Source of the DNA: Lachnospira pectinoschiza
GTDB lineage: Bacteria > Bacillota > Clostridia > Lachnospirales > Lachnospiraceae
DNA length: 64,000 bases
Assembly (NCBI RefSeq): GCF_020564355.1
Contig: NZ_JAJCRR010000004.1
Location: 62,001-126,000, forward strand
Direction: 5' to 3'
Position numbers and translations under genes: made by a program. Under the pieces are notes generated by a model. It worked only from the letters and a program-made list of their open reading frames with translations, searched no databases and was not told the DNA's origin. Of the stretch, positions 35,527-44,208 are shown one piece after another (positions within the stretch are counted from its first letter, which is position 1; each line of letters opens with the position of its first letter).

Positions 35527-35555
35527 TTGTAAAGTGCATTGTAAAATTGTATGAT
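35527..35555 (+). promoter_or_regulatory. Probable promoter of the type III-A operon
   Basis: TTGTAA (35527-35532), a 17-base spacer and TATGAT (35550-35555), 13 bases after the second direct repeat. Confidence 0.6.
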
Positions 35556-35619
35556 TAATTCATAACTTAGAGAAATGATTTCAGACAGATTCGATATGGG
35601 GATTGGAGTGGTGAATATT

Positions 35620-36033
35620 ATGAAAAAGAGTATAAGAGTGACATTTATATTGGCAGCAGTAACAGTTGTATCAGTGTATTTGGCAGCATGTGGCGCGACA
35701 ACTGGTGGCAATACATATGAACAGCAGACAAGGTCAACACAGAGCTATGCAACAACGACACAATCTGCGGCAAAGACATCAACTAAAGCGACGACAAAGG
35801 CAGCAACCCAATCGGCAGCAAAGGCAACAACAAAAGCGGCTGCAAAATCCGCAACAAAGTCGAGTGTAAAGGCAACCACTAAATCATCAAGTTCAAAGAA
35901 AAGTAAATATAATTCATATGATGATGGATATAATGCGATTTACGATGATGATGATTATGACTGGGAGCGGTATAAGAAAGATAAAGATTATGCAGACGGT
36001 GTAGATGATGCAATGGATGAACTGGATTGGTAA
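35620..36033 (+). CDS. Low-complexity lipoprotein at the head of the CRISPR-Cas operon
   Basis: About 137 residues from the ATG at 35620. The signal peptide ends in a lipobox (VYLAAC), so it is predicted to be exported and membrane-anchored. The middle is a Thr/Lys/Ala/Ser repeat tract (TKATTKAATQ and similar, about residues 45-90), a probable extended wall-spanning stalk. The end is acidic (YDDDDYDWERY, DGVDDAMDEL). Only 12 bases separate it from cas6, so it is transcribed with the cas genes, although no CRISPR role is known for such a protein. Confidence 0.75.
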   Translation: MKKSIRVTFILAAVTVVSVYLAACGATTGGNTYEQQTRSTQSYATTTQSAAKTSTKATTKAATQSAAKATTKAAAKSATKSSVKATTKSSSSKKSKYNSYDDGYNAIYDDDDYDWERYKKDKDYADGVDDAMDELDW

Positions 36034-36045
36034 AGGAGGGGACAA

Positions 36046-36786
36046 ATGCTTGCAAAATTAGAAATGATATTAGAGGGTGAGGAGATTGATTATCGGAATT
36101 CTTCTAATTTACAAGGCGTTTTAATGGAACGGATAGATACGGAATATGCTGAAATACTGCATGAACAGCGGCTGAATCCGTATAGCCAGTATCTGATAAA
36201 AAATGAAAATCAGTATATATGGTGTATTCAGACATTGAATGAAGAAGCCTATGAACAGATGATTCAAAAAATGATAAGTCAGGATTTTTCGGAATTTCAG
36301 ATAAAGAATAAAAAAAGTGCTATCCGAATCACCGAAAAAAAGCTGAATATACAAAAGAAAGCCAATTTAATGGAACAGTTTTATGAAGAACCGGGAAAAA
36401 AATATTACAATATTGAGTTTATGACACCGACATCGTTTAAAAGAAACGGTCAGTATCAGATATTTCCCGATTTAAGTCTGATATACAGAAGTCTGATGAA
36501 AAAATACAGTGCATCGACAGAAGAGCTGGATATGTATGATGAGGATACGCTGGAACAGCTTGTGGAAAACAGTGAAATTACACGGTACAAATTGCAGAGT
36601 ATCGGATTCCCAATGGAAGGAATTACAATACCTGCCTATAAAGGGAATATTACTGTGAAAATGAAGGGAAACGATACCATTTCAAGATATGCAAGACTGC
36701 TATTTTCTTTCGGGGAATATTCAGGCGTAGGAATTAAGTCGGCGATTGGCATGGGGGCAATGAAGTGTTTTGACCGGAAAAAATAA
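36046..36786 (+). CDS. cas6: CRISPR pre-crRNA endoribonuclease Cas6
   Basis: 246 residues with two ferredoxin-like folds. It has the Cas6 signatures NPYSQYLI near residue 43 and a C-terminal glycine-rich loop in GEYSGVGIKSAIGMGAM. It cuts the repeat RNA to leave the eight-base 5' handle ACGGAAAC on each crRNA. An AAAGGAGGGG site precedes the ATG. Confidence 0.92.
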   Translation: MLAKLEMILEGEEIDYRNSSNLQGVLMERIDTEYAEILHEQRLNPYSQYLIKNENQYIWCIQTLNEEAYEQMIQKMISQDFSEFQIKNKKSAIRITEKKLNIQKKANLMEQFYEEPGKKYYNIEFMTPTSFKRNGQYQIFPDLSLIYRSLMKKYSASTEELDMYDEDTLEQLVENSEITRYKLQSIGFPMEGITIPAYKGNITVKMKGNDTISRYARLLFSFGEYSGVGIKSAIGMGAMKCFDRKK

Positions 36787-36818
36787 ATGCTGTACAGGAA
36801 TAGCGGAATGGAGGAACA

Positions 36819-39248
36819 ATGAACGAAAAAGAAGTAAAAATCGTAATTGCGGGACTTTTACATGATATTGGAAAAGTCATTTACAGAGAAGGCGGGGACA
36901 GCAGAAAGCACAGTCTTAGCGGTTATGATTATTTAAAAACAGAAACGAAAATGACGGACAGTGAAATTTTAGACGGCGTAAGATATCATCATGCACAGCA
37001 GTTGAAAGGTGCGGGTATCGGGAAAAATTCGATTGCATATCTGACCTACATGGCGGATAATATCGCATCAGCAACGGACAGGCGTGAAAAAGACGAGCAG
37101 GAGAGCGGATTTGAAATTGCAACGCCGTTGGAAAGCATTTTCAATATATTAAACGGTAATCATCAGAAAATGTATTATAAGCCGGATTTTTTAAATCCCG
37201 ATACAGAAATTAATTTCCCAAGACAGGAAAAACAGATGTTTGACAGACATATGTATCATCTGATAAAAACGCATATGACTGAAAATCTGAATGGCGTTGA
37301 GTATAATAATGCTTACATTAATTCACTGCTTGAAGTGCTGGAAGCCAATTTATCTTATGTTCCGTCTTCAACCTCAAAAAATGAAATTGCGGACATATCG
37401 CTGTTTGACCATGTAAAGCTGACGGCGGCAATGGCTTCCTGTATTTATCAGTATTTAGAGGAACAGAAAATTACGGATTATAAAAATGCATTGTTTACCA
37501 ATGGAAAAGCATTTTATCAAAAAGACGCATTTATATTGTATTCAATGGATATATCGGGAATACAGGACTTTATTTATACAATCCATTCGGAAAATGCGAT
37601 GAAAATGCTGCGTTCAAAGTCCTTTTATCTTGAAATCATGATGGAGCATATTATTGACAGCCTGTTAGAGCGGTTAAATTTATCGAGAGCCAATTTGATT
37701 TATTCGGGAGGCGGTCACTGTTATCTGTTACTGCCGAATACACAAAATGTTAAAGATAAAATACAGCAGTATCATACGGAAATCAATACATGGTTTTTAG
37801 AGCATTTTCAGGTGTCACTTTATATTGCGGGCGGATACAGTGTATGCAGCAGTGATTCATTGAAAAATGTACCGGAGGGCAGTTATGCACAGATATTTAA
37901 AAATATCAGCCGGATGATTTCAACACAGAAGGCTTCAAGGTATACGGCAGGACAGCTTATAGCATTAAACCGGAAAAAGGAAAGCGATTACAGCAGGGAA
38001 TGCCGGGTGTGCAGACGGATTGAAAGCGTTGACGAAAATGGTCTGTGTCCACATTGCTCAGCGTTAAAAGAACTCTCCGGCAAAATTTTAAATGAAAAAT
38101 ACGCATTTTTTACAATCCTTTCGGAAAAAGAAGATAATGCGCTTGAGTTACCGCTGGGGTATTATTTAGTTGCGGAAGACGAAAAAGAATTGCAGAAACG
38201 CATGCTTATAGGGGACAGCAAATATGTACGTACATATGGCAAGAATAAGATGTATACGGGCAAAAATGTTGCAACAAAGCTGTGGGTTGGAAATTATCAT
38301 TCCGATTGTAATACGTTTGAAGAAATGGCAAAGAAGTCAGAAGGAATCGAAAGAATCGGTGTATTAAGAGCTGATGTTGATAACCTTGGAACAACTTTTG
38401 TGTCGGGATTTAAAAATGCACAGAATCACGACCTGTATGTAACGTTATCCAGAACAGCGGCATTATCCAGACAGCTTTCACTTTTCTTTAAATTATATAT
38501 AAATACAATCCTAAGAAATGGTGCATATGTTATCCGCAAATCCGATAAAGATAAAACATTGCGGAATGCGGTCATCTGTTATTCCGGCGGAGATGATTTA
38601 TTTATTGTAGGAGCGTGGAACGAGGTGATAGAACTGGCACTTGATATCCGGGAAAAATTTGCAGCTTATACAGAGAACACACTGACAATTTCTGCGGGAA
38701 TCGGCGTATATAAGCACGATTATCCAATCAGTGTTATTGCAAATGAAGTGGCAGATATGGAAAGCATGTCAAAATCAAGAGCAGACAAGAATTCTATTAC
38801 GATTTTTGATGACGGGGCAGTTCATACGGAACTGGATAGGGAAGGATTTCAGATTGAAATCGGTGACGGAACATATAGCTGGCAGGAATTTCAGGAGAAG
38901 GTATTGGAGGAAAAGTACCGGTGCATTGAGAATTTCTTTGATATGTCAGATGAAAGAGGTCTGGGATTTTTGTATAATCTGCTGGAGCTGATACGCAGAC
39001 CAGAAGAAAAGATTAATTTTGCAAGAATTGTTTATGTTTTAGCAAGGCTGGAACCGACAGCAGATGCAGACGAACAGCAAAAAAAACAGTATGAGGTATT
39101 TTCAAAGAATTTGTACCAGTGGGTAAATACGGACGGAAAAGAAAGTCCGGATATCCGTCATTTAAAAACAGCAATGCAGTTGTATTCATATATTAGAAGA
39201 CAGCGCGAAAGCGAAAAGGAAACGGAGGGAACACAAAATGAGGATTAA
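36819..39248 (+). CDS. csm1: Cas10/Csm1, large subunit of the type III-A complex
   Basis: 809 residues. An N-terminal HD nuclease domain has H15-D16 in LLHDIGK and a later YHHAQQ. A zinc-ribbon (CRVC...CPHC, about 394-412) sits between two Palm domains. The second Palm has the intact cyclase motif GGDD at 590-593 (CYSGGDDLF). It should therefore both cut single-stranded DNA and make cyclic oligoadenylates when target RNA is bound, activating Csm6 encoded downstream. It overlaps csm2 by 11 bases. Confidence 0.97.
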   Translation: MNEKEVKIVIAGLLHDIGKVIYREGGDSRKHSLSGYDYLKTETKMTDSEILDGVRYHHAQQLKGAGIGKNSIAYLTYMADNIASATDRREKDEQESGFEIATPLESIFNILNGNHQKMYYKPDFLNPDTEINFPRQEKQMFDRHMYHLIKTHMTENLNGVEYNNAYINSLLEVLEANLSYVPSSTSKNEIADISLFDHVKLTAAMASCIYQYLEEQKITDYKNALFTNGKAFYQKDAFILYSMDISGIQDFIYTIHSENAMKMLRSKSFYLEIMMEHIIDSLLERLNLSRANLIYSGGGHCYLLLPNTQNVKDKIQQYHTEINTWFLEHFQVSLYIAGGYSVCSSDSLKNVPEGSYAQIFKNISRMISTQKASRYTAGQLIALNRKKESDYSRECRVCRRIESVDENGLCPHCSALKELSGKILNEKYAFFTILSEKEDNALELPLGYYLVAEDEKELQKRMLIGDSKYVRTYGKNKMYTGKNVATKLWVGNYHSDCNTFEEMAKKSEGIERIGVLRADVDNLGTTFVSGFKNAQNHDLYVTLSRTAALSRQLSLFFKLYINTILRNGAYVIRKSDKDKTLRNAVICYSGGDDLFIVGAWNEVIELALDIREKFAAYTENTLTISAGIGVYKHDYPISVIANEVADMESMSKSRADKNSITIFDDGAVHTELDREGFQIEIGDGTYSWQEFQEKVLEEKYRCIENFFDMSDERGLGFLYNLLELIRRPEEKINFARIVYVLARLEPTADADEQQKKQYEVFSKNLYQWVNTDGKESPDIRHLKTAMQLYSYIRRQRESEKETEGTQNED

Positions 39249-39630
39249 TGAGGAAAATTATGTTGCAAAAGCGGAAAGTGTTATTTTGAAACTGAGTAAA
39301 CAGGTCAATAAGCAGGGGAAAGTAGTTGCAATGGTAACAAATTCTAAAATAAGAAATCTTTTATCCATGTCAGCGGATATTTACAATCAGGTGTTAGACT
39401 GTAAAGACGATAAACTGCCACAGGAGCTGAATGGAAGAATTGAGTATCTCAGGGTGCGTTACATATATGAGGCAGGACGTGAACCGAGGGTGAAAGACCT
39501 TGTAATACAGGGAGAGCTTCTTGAAATTATGAAAGAAATACAGGGCAGTAAGAAAAATTACATTTTATATTATCACTATATGGAAGCTTTAGTGGCATTT
39601 AAAAGATTTTGGAACAAAAATGATGATTAA
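39238..39630 (+). CDS. csm2: Csm2, small subunit of the type III-A complex
   Basis: 130 residues, largely helical and basic. NKQGKVVAMVTNSKIRNLLS and YEAGREPRVKDL agree with Csm2. Several copies line the target-RNA channel in the complex. The ATG overlaps the end of csm1, and csm3 follows at once. Confidence 0.9.
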   Translation: MRINEENYVAKAESVILKLSKQVNKQGKVVAMVTNSKIRNLLSMSADIYNQVLDCKDDKLPQELNGRIEYLRVRYIYEAGREPRVKDLVIQGELLEIMKEIQGSKKNYILYYHYMEALVAFKRFWNKNDD

Positions 39631-39659
39631 TGGCGTGGGTGCAGAAAAGGAGGAATTAT

Positions 39660-40331
39660 ATGTATTCAAAAATTCGGATAACAGGGGTATTAGAAACTAA
39701 AACAGGTATGCACATCGGGGGTTCGTCAGCTTTTTCCGCAATCGGGGCAGTTGATTCACCGGTAATTAAAGATGTAAGGAACGGAAAACCAATGGTACCG
39801 GGAAGTTCTTTAAAAGGTAAGATAAGAACGCTGTTAGCAAAAAAATATAATGAAGCGGTTGTAAATCCCGATAATGATGCGGAATGTATCAGGAGAGTAT
39901 TCGGTTCGGCAAAAAAGGATAAGGACAATAAAGTTCATGCGAGTAAGATTATTGTTTCAGATATGTTTCTAATGAATGAAGATGAAATCAGAAACAGAGG
40001 GATAGAGAGTTTTACAGAGGTAAAATTTGAAAACAGCATTAACAGGGCAACGGCAGTTGCCAATCCAAGGCAGATTGAAAGAGCAATTAAGGGCTTGCAG
40101 TTTGGCATTGATATGATATATGAAGTTGACAACGGAAAAGAAGATGAAGTCATTGATGATATAAAGCTTTTGGCGGAAGGCATGAAAATGCTGGAGTATG
40201 ACTACCTCGGCGGAAGCGGTTCCAGAGGATACGGCAAAGTGCAGTTTTTTGATATGACGGCAAAAGTTGTAATCGGTGCGCTGGACGATTCAGTAGTAGC
40301 AGAAGTAAATGAGGTGCTGGCACAGATTTAA
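39660..40331 (+). CDS. csm3: Csm3, backbone RAMP subunit and target-RNA nuclease
   Basis: About 223 residues from the ATG at 39660, which follows GGAGG; the open frame to 39630 has no site. RAMP features are GMHIGG, PGSSLKGKIRTLL and the C-terminal GGSGSRGYGKVQF. The catalytic aspartate for cutting target RNA every six bases is D32 in IGAVDSPV. It forms the helical backbone that holds the crRNA. Confidence 0.95.
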   Translation: MYSKIRITGVLETKTGMHIGGSSAFSAIGAVDSPVIKDVRNGKPMVPGSSLKGKIRTLLAKKYNEAVVNPDNDAECIRRVFGSAKKDKDNKVHASKIIVSDMFLMNEDEIRNRGIESFTEVKFENSINRATAVANPRQIERAIKGLQFGIDMIYEVDNGKEDEVIDDIKLLAEGMKMLEYDYLGGSGSRGYGKVQFFDMTAKVVIGALDDSVVAEVNEVLAQI

Positions 40332-40353
40332 TTTTTGCGGAATGGAGAGTAAG

Positions 40354-41274
40354 ATGAAGTATAGGGCATATAAATTAAAATTTTCAACAGGTGTTCATTT
40401 TGGCAAAGGAACATTAGAAGATACGGCATATGCTTTTTGTGCGGATACATTATTTTCGGCATTGTGTATTGAAGCGGTTAAAGACAGCACAGAAAGATTA
40501 GAAAGGCTGGTACAGACAGCCAAAGCCGGGAAAATGCTTCTGTCAGATGCGCTTCCTTATATAGAAGATACGTACTATGTACCAAAGCCGATGTGTGAAA
40601 TTGCACATTCACAGGAAGATACAGGGGATTCTTCAAAAAAGAAATTGTATAAAAAAATAGAGTATATACCGTATGACTGTGTTGAAGACTACGTGGAGGG
40701 TGAATTCGCAGAAGATATAGCGGCAGAATTTCATGCATTGGGTAAAAAATATGTCAAAGTATCGGCGGCTGTAAACGGCAATGATGAAACCGTACCATAC
40801 CGTGTAGGACAGTTTTATTTTAACGAAAGAAACGGGTTATACATTATATTAGGATATGATGAAGACGCGGTATGCCATGAATTTGAAAACCTGCTGACAT
40901 CGGCAGGATACAGCGGTATCGGCGGTGAACGAAGCAGTGGTCTTGGAAGATTTACGGTTAAAGAGGCAGAAGATACAGAAGATTTACTCGGACTTCTGGG
41001 AAAACCGGCAGACCGGTATATGACACTGTCGTCCAGTCTGCCAAGAGATGAAGAACTGGAAAATGTTTTAAAAGATGCCAGATACAGAGTGATTAAAAAG
41101 AGTGGTTTTGCCGCATCGACACAGTATGCAAAAGACCAAAGAAAAAGGGATTTGTATGTATTGGCAGCAGGCGCTTGTGTTACACAGATGTACGAGGGCG
41201 ATGTATATGATGTGGGAACAGGAGAGGCACATCCGGTATACCGATATGCAAAGCCGATATTTATGGAGGTATAG
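40354..41274 (+). CDS. csm4: Csm4, crRNA 5'-handle-binding RAMP subunit
   Basis: About 306 residues from the ATG at 40354, which follows GGAGAG. MKYRAYKLKFSTGVHFG is the RAMP start; YSGIGGERSSGLGRF is the glycine-rich loop. Csm4 binds the crRNA handle and joins Cas10 to the backbone. It starts 22 bases after csm3 and ends two bases before csm5. Confidence 0.93.
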   Translation: MKYRAYKLKFSTGVHFGKGTLEDTAYAFCADTLFSALCIEAVKDSTERLERLVQTAKAGKMLLSDALPYIEDTYYVPKPMCEIAHSQEDTGDSSKKKLYKKIEYIPYDCVEDYVEGEFAEDIAAEFHALGKKYVKVSAAVNGNDETVPYRVGQFYFNERNGLYIILGYDEDAVCHEFENLLTSAGYSGIGGERSSGLGRFTVKEAEDTEDLLGLLGKPADRYMTLSSSLPRDEELENVLKDARYRVIKKSGFAASTQYAKDQRKRDLYVLAAGACVTQMYEGDVYDVGTGEAHPVYRYAKPIFMEV

Positions 41275-41276
41275 GT

Positions 41277-42386
41277 ATGAAAAATCCATGTAAAGAATAC
41301 CATGTGGTACTTGAGGTACTTGGACCGGTTCATGTGGGAAACGGCAGGGAGCTGGATAAAAAAAGCTATATTTTTACAGATAAAAAACATATTGCTGTCA
41401 TTGATTTGGAAAAGCTGTATGCGTATCTGAGTGGAAAAAAGCTGGCACAGGAATATGAAAAATTCCTTCTTCGGGGACAAATGAAATTAAAAGAATGGCT
41501 TGAAAAACAGAATATTTCATATGAAGAAATCAGCCCGTGTGTAAAGTACCGCATGAATTGTGGAGATGCCATACAGATGAACAGTCCCGATATTCACATT
41601 AGTGAACAGATAAAAGACCCGTATTGTAAGCCGTATATTCCGGGCAGTTCTATTAAAGGAATGCTTCGGACGATTTTACTGGCAGATGACATTCTTGTAA
41701 ACAGTGAAAAGTATGCACGTTTAAAAAATACAATGGGATACAACATTTCATCACGGGATAAAGTGTCAAGAAAAGAGTATCTTCTAAGAGATATGGCAGC
41801 TATTGAATGTGAAAAATTTCACACATTAAAACGGGATGAAAAGAACAAACAAAATGCAGTCAATGATATGATGTCGGGAATCATTGTCAGTGACAGTGAG
41901 GCACTGGAAATGGACAGTCTGGTGCTTTGTAAAAAGGTAGAGGGACATGTAGATGGAAAAGACCATGTGATTAATACATTAAGAGAATGTATACGTCCCG
42001 GAACAAAAATCCGATTTACAATTACGGTAGATGAAACCGTTACGGATTTGACAGTTTCTGATATTTGTCAGGCAGTTGAAAGATTCGCACAGAATTACAA
42101 TCAATGTTTTGTAGAAAAATTTCAGGGAACAGACCCGTTACCTTTGGATTGTGTTGTATTGGGAGGCGGAAGCGGATTTGTTTCAAAAACAATTATCTAT
42201 CTGATGTTCGGTGAAAAGGAAGGAGTGAGAAAAGCACGGGATATATTCTTTAAAACAGTTGCAGGCAGGAATTCAAAACATGCTTCGGATTTAGAAGCAG
42301 GGGTATCACCGCATATTATAAAGTATACACAGTGCAACGGAAAACGACTGCAAATGGGTGTGTGCAGATTTGTGGTGGAATCATAA
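41277..42386 (+). CDS. csm5: Csm5, 3'-end cap RAMP subunit
   Basis: 369 residues. EVLGPVHVGNGRELDKKSYI at the N-terminus and YIPGSSIKGMLRTILL are Csm5/RAMP motifs, and the C-terminus has KTIIYLMFGEK. It caps the 3' end of the crRNA and helps nuclease recruitment for trimming. It is the last subunit gene before the small acidic protein and the array. Confidence 0.93.
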   Translation: MKNPCKEYHVVLEVLGPVHVGNGRELDKKSYIFTDKKHIAVIDLEKLYAYLSGKKLAQEYEKFLLRGQMKLKEWLEKQNISYEEISPCVKYRMNCGDAIQMNSPDIHISEQIKDPYCKPYIPGSSIKGMLRTILLADDILVNSEKYARLKNTMGYNISSRDKVSRKEYLLRDMAAIECEKFHTLKRDEKNKQNAVNDMMSGIIVSDSEALEMDSLVLCKKVEGHVDGKDHVINTLRECIRPGTKIRFTITVDETVTDLTVSDICQAVERFAQNYNQCFVEKFQGTDPLPLDCVVLGGGSGFVSKTIIYLMFGEKEGVRKARDIFFKTVAGRNSKHASDLEAGVSPHIIKYTQCNGKRLQMGVCRFVVES

Positions 42387-42404
42387 CAGAATGGAGGATT
42401 TTTT

Positions 42405-42674
42405 ATGGACGTTTTTGATTTTGACGGAAGCGGAGAACTTGAGGCTGATGAAAGAATGGCAGCGGCTGAAATATTGTGTACGAGTGCAGAGGAGCATGAA
42501 GCATTTTTTGGTGATGCAGGTGATTTTGCAACAAGTGACAGTGATGATGAGTTAGAAGATGATTTAACAATAGCAGGATTAGACATTCATGAGCTTGAAT
42601 TTATGGACGAAGATGAACGGAGAGAGGCGATTGAAGATGCGGGATTAGACCCGGATGATTATGATATGTTTTAA
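42405..42674 (+). CDS. Small acidic EF-hand-like protein in the CRISPR operon
   Basis: 89 residues, about a third Asp or Glu. The start MDVFDFDGSGELEADE holds a full EF-hand loop (positions D-x-D-x-S-G-x-L-x-x-x-E). The rest is negatively charged (DSDDELEDDL, EFMDEDERREAIED). It starts 19 bases after csm5 behind TGGAGG, so it belongs to the operon. Clostridial genomes carry similar short acidic EF-hand proteins of unknown use. Calcium binding or nucleic-acid mimicry is possible; no role in type III CRISPR is known to me. Confidence 0.7.
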   Translation: MDVFDFDGSGELEADERMAAAEILCTSAEEHEAFFGDAGDFATSDSDDELEDDLTIAGLDIHELEFMDEDERREAIEDAGLDPDDYDMF

Positions 42675-42882
42675 TTAGTAAAAACAAATTGCGGTCAGGG
42701 GAAGGTCTGTGGTATAATAAAGGAAATCTTGATTGTTTTATCGGAGATTTTCCCCCGCACCTTGAAAATAGGGCGTTTGCACTGGATATTAGAATGTATG
42801 TTCTTGTATAACGTGCCATTTTTATTTTTCCCCCGCAAAACGCTGCGGGAGGGCGCATGGTTACTGATGCGGCAGGGACGGG
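42675..42882 (+). promoter_or_regulatory. CRISPR leader
   Basis: About 208 AT-rich bases between the acidic protein and the first repeat. TATAAT at 42713-42718 is the likely -10 of the array promoter, with a weak TTGCGG -35. The 12-mer TTTTCCCCCGCA occurs twice (42748-42759, 42826-42837), the second within a hairpin CCCGCA/TGCGGG. Repeats next to this end are perfect and those at the far end are decayed, as expected for the leader side. Confidence 0.75.
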
Positions 42883-43780
42883 ATTTGAAATTAAGAAACC
42901 CCATAAGGGGACGGAAACCTATTGAAAAGAATTGTATAATAATCTTGCTAGGGAATTTGAAATTAAGAAACCCCATAAGGGGACGGAAACTTGTAGCAAT
43001 CCATTGCCACATCATACTCATAAGTAAATTTGAAATTAAGAAACCCCATAAGGGGACGGAAACACAAATTTTAATTGTTTCCTGGTTATTCATTTCTTAT
43101 TTGAAATTAAGAAACCCCATAAGGGGACGGAAACTAAGTCGGTTAAAATGTAACCTTCAAACTTGTTTTATTTGAAATTAAGAAACCCCATAAGGGGACG
43201 GAAACTTGTATAAGGTCAAACTCATTGAGATACAACCTTAGAAGATTTGAAATTAAGAAACCCCATAAGGGGACGGAAACCTTGATTTCTGTTCCTGATT
43301 CATGCCAGCAGTTGCTTATTTGAAATTAAGAAACCCCATAAGGGGACGGAAACTTGTAGCTGTGTCGGTTTATTGCTGCCCACTTTAAGATTTGAAATTA
43401 AGAAACCCCATAAGGGGACGGAAACGTTCTTCGTATGTGATATACATCATATCTCACCTCATTTGAAATTAAGAAACCCCATAAGGGGACGGAAACCATC
43501 GTTGACTTGTTACTATCCATTACAAGCCCGAATTTGAAATTAAGAAACCCCATAAGGGGACGGAAACAACATATATTCTTGTCAATACAAAATCGAATAA
43601 ATGATTTGAAATTAAGAAACCCCATAAGGGGACGGAAACACAGTTTACTACTACATTAATAATGCTGTTGTTTATTTGAAATTAGGAAACCTCATAAAGG
43701 GACGGAAACTCTCTTAAATAAGTGTAAACATACACCGAATCTGTATTTGGAGTTAGGAAACCCCATGAGGGGACAAAACC
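42883..43780 (+). CRISPR. Type III-A CRISPR array, 13 repeats and 12 spacers
   Basis: The 36-base repeat begins ATTTGAAATTAAGAAA, has a CCCC-ATAA-GGGG core and ends ACGGAAAC, the same handle as the Streptococcus thermophilus type III-A system. Eleven repeats are identical, starting at 42883, 42955, 43028, 43099, 43170, 43245, 43318, 43390, 43461, 43532 and 43604. Repeat 12 (43674) has three changes and repeat 13 (43745) several. Spacers are 34-39 bases. Further decayed repeats lie at about 43813-43848 and 44132-44166. Confidence 0.98.
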
Positions 43781-43874
43781 CGCTGTTCACCTATGAATAG
43801 TGGCTACGGCTCATTATTAAGATTTAAGCTCCATAGGGGACAAAAAACAATAATAAGAAACAGGAGGTTTTGAT

Positions 43875-44156
43875 ATGCTATACAGATACATTGCAGTCAT
43901 TTCAGAAGCAGAGGGCGTTTTTTATGCAAAAGTTCCTGATATTGTAGGCTGTATTACAACTGCCAATAATTTGCAGGAGGCTATTATGCTGATTACAGAT
44001 GCGTTAAATCTTGCATTGACAGTTTTAGAAGATGAAAATATTACACCAAATCAACCGACATTACAATCAGAGATTCAACATAATCCGTGTGATATTTTGA
44101 CGGTCATACAGGCAGATACTATGAAATATCGTAAATTGCTGTCATTACCCCTCTAG
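43875..44156 (+). CDS. HicB-like protein within the decayed end of the array
   Basis: 93 residues. YRYIAVISEAEGVFYAKVPD and VGCITTANNLQEAIMLITDA form the HicB antitoxin fold (RNase H-like). No HicA toxin gene is next to it, and the C-terminal DNA-binding part usual in HicB is not evident. An AGGAGG site precedes the ATG. The last codons and stop are formed by a decayed CRISPR repeat (44132-44166), so the gene now ends inside array-derived sequence. Confidence 0.8.
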   Translation: MLYRYIAVISEAEGVFYAKVPDIVGCITTANNLQEAIMLITDALNLALTVLEDENITPNQPTLQSEIQHNPCDILTVIQADTMKYRKLLSLPL

Positions 44157-44166
44157 GGGACGAAAC
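44132..44166 (+). repeat. Decayed CRISPR repeat after the HicB-like gene
   Basis: ACCCCTCTAGGGGACGAAAC (44147-44166) matches the last 21 bases of the array repeat with a one-base gap and a few changes. Another decayed copy lies at about 43813-43848 (CTCCATAGGGGACAAAAAAC). They show that the array once reached to cas1. Confidence 0.75.
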
Positions 44167-44208
44167 ATTGTTTAAGGCTTTTTATCCGCAGACGGAAGGA
44201 GAGTGCCT

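Noticed and set aside
42695-43625. Open frames of 70-150 codons on both strands across the CRISPR array (for example repeating a PLWGFLISN-like unit)
   Set aside because: They are translations of the 36-base repeats and spacers. The repetition follows the repeat period and there is no ribosome binding site.
43875-44156. A HicA-HicB toxin-antitoxin pair
   Set aside because: No HicA-like frame lies next to the HicB-like gene on either strand; decayed repeats and cas1 flank it.
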